Notes under the pieces: generated by a model
The model's input: the letters and a program-made list of their open reading frames with translations, nothing else
Databases searched by the model: none
Told to the model about the DNA's origin: nothing
Assembly: GCA_009919445.1 (NCBI GenBank)
Contig: RGBY01000112.1
Location: forward strand, 1-7,850
DNA from: Planctomycetia bacterium
Lineage (GTDB): Bacteria > Planctomycetota > Planctomycetia > Pirellulales > UBA1268
DNA length: 7,850 nucleotides
Direction of reading: 5' to 3'
Program-made: the position numbers and the translations under genes
In this document: positions 5,789 through 7,850 of the stretch, one piece after another
Layout: each line of letters starts with the position of its first letter
How positions within the stretch are numbered: position 1 is the stretch's first letter

Positions 5789-7483
5789 TTACTGTTTTAC
5801 ACCCTCAGCAGATTGCTGCTGCTCTGCTGGAGATTTTTGCTTCTCCACGCCCGCTTGGACCTGAGCCTTTCCGGCAGATGGAGCGGCTTTCTGCCGCACG
5901 GAAAGGCGAAACTTCCCGATTGAGTGGCCGCCGTCGGCATAGTGCTGATTCAGAAGAATGACCAATTTTGCTCCACCGGAAACCGGCGGCTCTGCCGCCA
6001 CTTCGAAGGTAGCCGTATGGGGGGTGCCGATTCCGCCCGCAATGCCCCAACCCGTTTCGTTGTTGCCATCGATTGCACCGGCGATATTCCAGCCTCCCTG
6101 TGAATAGTCGGCGGTTGCGGTGGTCAGAACAACCGGTAGCGGCGGCGATTCTGGATCTGCTGCGGCGACCTTCAGCAGGAATTCACTCAGCACGAAGTTC
6201 CCATTCACCGCTCGGCCAGGCCCTTGGTTGGGCAAGGACGGATCGGGCAGCACATCGAGCCGCAGGCTCTCAAGCTGACCACCGGGCGGCAGGCCGACCT
6301 GAAGCGTATAGACATCCTGCCCTTGTGGGCCGGTCACCATGACGGTGCCGTCAGCGGCAATCGTGGCAGTCGCTCCTACAGCACTCTGAAAGGAGGTTGG
6401 CACCAACGGCTTCCATTCACTGTCCGCATGCTTCGCCGGAGCAGCAGCCTGAGGTGGAGTCGACTTCGGTAGCGGCAACAGTTTTGCAGCCGGTGCAGCC
6501 ACGATGGTTCCACCTGCATGGGTTCCAACAAATAAGGACTCACCATCGGGCAGAAAATCGACGCACCAGACACTCGACTTGAAGGCCTCTGGCCCCTCTT
6601 GCTCCCGCCGGGCAGCGATGTCCCACAGCTTGACACTGCCATCGAGGCTCCCGCTGACCAGCCGGCTCCCAGTCGGATGAAAGGCAGCCGAGGTCACCCA
6701 GTCGCGATGGCCCGTGAGTGTGGCCAGCGGTGTGGCCGAGGCAACCTCCCAAAGCCGGACCGTTCGATCGGCACCAGCCGATACCAGCTGGCTTCCATCG
6801 GGTGAAAAGCAGACGGTCCAGACGGTGTCTTGGTGGCCAGACCAAGCCGCCTTCTCTTTGCCGTCAGTTGGGTTCCACAACTTGACGAGTTTGTCTCCTC
6901 CACCGCTGGCAAGGGTTTTCCCGTCAGGTGAGAAGGTAATCGCGGTGACGGGCCCCTCGTGGGCCTTCACGGTCGCCACAGGCTTGCCATCTTGAACACT
7001 CCACAGAATCACGGTGCCATCCTCGCCAGCTGTCGCCAGCCGACCACCGTCGGGTGAAAAGGCCAGTGACCGCACCCAGCCCGTGTGCTTCTTGAGGTCA
7101 AAGCGTAGTTTCCGACCGGGCAGATCCCAGAGTTTGACCACACCGTCATAGCCAGCCGTCGCCACCAGCTCTCCACTGGCAGAAACATCCACAGCCCAGA
7201 CTGCCGTCTGGTGCCCCGGCAGGTCAGCCACACGGCTGCCGTCTCGCTTCCAGATGACAACGTCACCTGGTCGGTAGAGCAGGCTTTCACCACCGGCCGT
7301 GACCACCAATGAGCCATCGGCATTCGTATCGGCCGCAATAATCCAGCGGTGAAAGTCGGCGAGCCTTTCCACCTCGGCCGCAGAGGCCTGGGGCTCTTCG
7401 ATGAGTGCTCGTTCGACCAGATTGACTAACAGCAACAAAATGACGAACGTGCAAAGCCGCCGGCATTGATTGGTGAATGACAT
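5789..7483 (-). CDS. Exported WD40 beta-propeller protein with a planctomycete-type C-terminal domain
   Basis: The 564-residue product starts with MSFTNQCRRLCTF and a hydrophobic core (FVILLLLVNLV, about 13-23), a signal peptide or anchor that suggests export. Seven propeller blades follow, about residues 43-332. Blades 2-6 are canonical WD40 repeats (GH...FSPDG..LASGG.D..VKLWD; for example VKLWDL, VILWSV, VKLWNP, VRLWEV, VKLWDI). The first (FHRWIIAADTNADG...VVIWKR) and last (VWCVDFLPDG...GGTIVAAP) are divergent. After a Pro/Ala linker (about 335-352), a separate domain (about 354-530) carries VYTLQVGLPPGG, LDVLPDPSLPNQGPGR, NGNFVLSEF, ADYSQGGW, AIDGNNETGWGI and IGKFRLSV, features I know from planctomycete DUF1553/cytochrome-type proteins. 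The tail is Gln/Lys-rich. AAGGA nine bases upstream supports ATG 7483 over GTG 7525. The role is probably protein or ligand binding outside the cytoplasm; no catalytic motif is visible. Confidence 0.92.
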   Translation of the reverse strand: MSFTNQCRRLCTFVILLLLVNLVERALIEEPQASAAEVERLADFHRWIIAADTNADGSLVVTAGGESLLYRPGDVVIWKRDGSRVADLPGHQTAVWAVDVSASGELVATAGYDGVVKLWDLPGRKLRFDLKKHTGWVRSLAFSPDGGRLATAGEDGTVILWSVQDGKPVATVKAHEGPVTAITFSPDGKTLASGGGDKLVKLWNPTDGKEKAAWSGHQDTVWTVCFSPDGSQLVSAGADRTVRLWEVASATPLATLTGHRDWVTSAAFHPTGSRLVSGSLDGSVKLWDIAARREQEGPEAFKSSVWCVDFLPDGESLFVGTHAGGTIVAAPAAKLLPLPKSTPPQAAAPAKHADSEWKPLVPTSFQSAVGATATIAADGTVMVTGPQGQDVYTLQVGLPPGGQLESLRLDVLPDPSLPNQGPGRAVNGNFVLSEFLLKVAAADPESPPLPVVLTTATADYSQGGWNIAGAIDGNNETGWGIAGGIGTPHTATFEVAAEPPVSGGAKLVILLNQHYADGGHSIGKFRLSVRQKAAPSAGKAQVQAGVEKQKSPAEQQQSAEGVKQ

Positions 7484-7492
7484 GAAGGTTTT

Positions 7493-7497
7493 TCCTT
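7493..7497 (-). promoter_or_regulatory. Ribosome binding site deciding the WD40-protein start
   Basis: AAGGA on the minus strand lies nine bases before ATG 7483. It selects this start, which begins directly with a signal-like sequence, over the GTG at 7525. Confidence 0.55.
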
Positions 7498-7629
7498 GAG
7501 TGTTCACGAAAATAAGCCAACTCACCGGGGAATTCTTCTGATGAGGTAGCTGAACGAGGTTCTGCTCATGGAAAAGTGCCTGCCCTCCCTTCAGGGTCCA
7601 GCAAACAAGCAGCCCACTTTCTCACCAGT

Positions 7630-7660
7630 AATATAGAGCCACGTCACCGCAACGTTCCAA
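7630..7660 (-). promoter_or_regulatory. Weak sigma-70-like promoter candidate for the WD40 gene
   Basis: On the minus strand TTGGAA (7660-7655) and TATATT (7635-7630, five of six consensus matches) are separated by 19 bases, longer than the ideal 17. It would give a leader of about 140 bases. Planctomycete promoters are poorly defined, so this is only a candidate. Confidence 0.2.
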
Positions 7661-7740
7661 CCAATTCATTGTGACGCAGCTGAGAGACTCTTCGCAGAAA
7701 ACAGCCTTCAGTTCGAAAACGAACCACTGCCAGACTTGGT

Positions 7741-7757
7741 CTGTATTGGCAATACAG
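7741..7757. promoter_or_regulatory. 17-bp perfect palindrome, operator-like
   Basis: CTGTATTG-G-CAATACAG has two perfect eight-base arms around a single central base, the geometry of a binding site for a dimeric transcription factor. It lies 258 bases upstream of the WD40 start and 33 bases before a plus-strand ATG at 7790. No T-tract follows, and a one-base loop is too short for an RNA hairpin terminator. The cognate regulator is unknown. Confidence 0.45.
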
Positions 7758-7850
7758 CATTTAGCAGGCACAAAAAAAGCTGCCCAATCATGACCGGCAT
7801 GAGCTGGAACCGTCTTTTGTTGCTCAAACTGCTTGTTTTTCGCTCGCACG

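Larger units (their letters stand above)
7498..7850. other. Non-coding region upstream of the WD40 gene
   Basis: I find no convincing gene in these 353 bases. A minus-strand frame (7622-7849, GTG start at the edge) gives a Trp/Cys-rich peptide with no recognisable motif. A plus-strand ATG at 7790 opens a leucine-rich frame (MTGMSWNRLLLLKLLVFRSH) that runs off the window, too short to judge. The region contains a 17-bp palindrome at 7741-7757, a small hairpin at 7711-7724 (GTTCG-AAAA-CGAAC) and a weak promoter candidate at 7630-7660. Confidence 0.5.

Noticed and set aside
5741..5790. AAAGGG and CCCTTT arms flanking the gap between the WD40 gene and the next gene, as a terminator
   Set aside because: The arms are only six bases with a 38-base loop, and the T-run is separated from the stem by GGAG, which serves as a ribosome binding site. 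This does not make a convincing intrinsic terminator.
7675..7730. Possible TPP riboswitch, because GCTGAGAGACT appears on the plus strand
   Set aside because: The conserved ACCTGATCTGG and TAATGCCAGCG parts are absent, and it is on the opposite strand to the thiamine genes.
7622..7849. Minus-strand open frame of 75 residues at the right edge
   Set aside because: It is Trp/Cys-rich without motif or ribosome binding site and its GTG start is one base from the window edge. It could be the tail of a gene to the right, but nothing in the window supports that.

Overview
The window looks like a chromosomal segment of a planctomycete (order Planctomycetales, genus not resolvable by eye). Three things point there. 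The distal WD40 protein carries a C-terminal domain (DPSLPNQGPGR...NGNFVLSEF...IDG...GWGI) that I associate with planctomycete secreted or cytochrome-type proteins. A small membrane-anchored protein resembles planctomycete hypothetical proteins. GC content is moderately high and Shine-Dalgarno use is irregular. All seven genes I can support lie on the minus strand, so transcription runs from right (7850) to left (1). I see no rRNA, tRNA, CRISPR array, insertion sequence or prophage gene.

Layout in transcription order. Bases 7484-7850 are a non-coding upstream region with a 17-bp perfect palindrome and a weak promoter candidate. Next is an exported seven-blade WD40 beta-propeller protein with the extra C-terminal domain (5789-7483). 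After 59 bases comes a compact cluster: a membrane-anchored protein of unknown function (5121-5729), thiS (4897-5124, sharing an ATGA stop/start overlap with it), thiG (3985-4851) and hisF (3188-3979, five bases after thiG). After 110 bases comes pilT (1907-3076), then a membrane-anchored GspE/PilB-family protein (1833 leftwards, cut off by the window edge).

How the genes relate. ThiS and ThiG together build the thiazole of thiamine. HisF is the cyclase half of imidazole-glycerol-phosphate synthase, here tightly linked to thiG. PilT is an apparently intact hexameric ATPase of the type IV pilus / type II secretion class. The last gene keeps the family's fold and its tetracysteine zinc motif but has lost the Walker A, Walker B and His-box residues, and it has acquired a signal peptide and three predicted membrane segments. 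It therefore reads as a membrane-bound pseudo-ATPase next to an active one.

The strongest item for follow-up is that pseudo-ATPase. Secondary items are the translational coupling of an unknown membrane protein to thiS, a G-rich element just before the thiS start that could form a G-quadruplex, the thiG-hisF junction, and the palindrome near the right edge.
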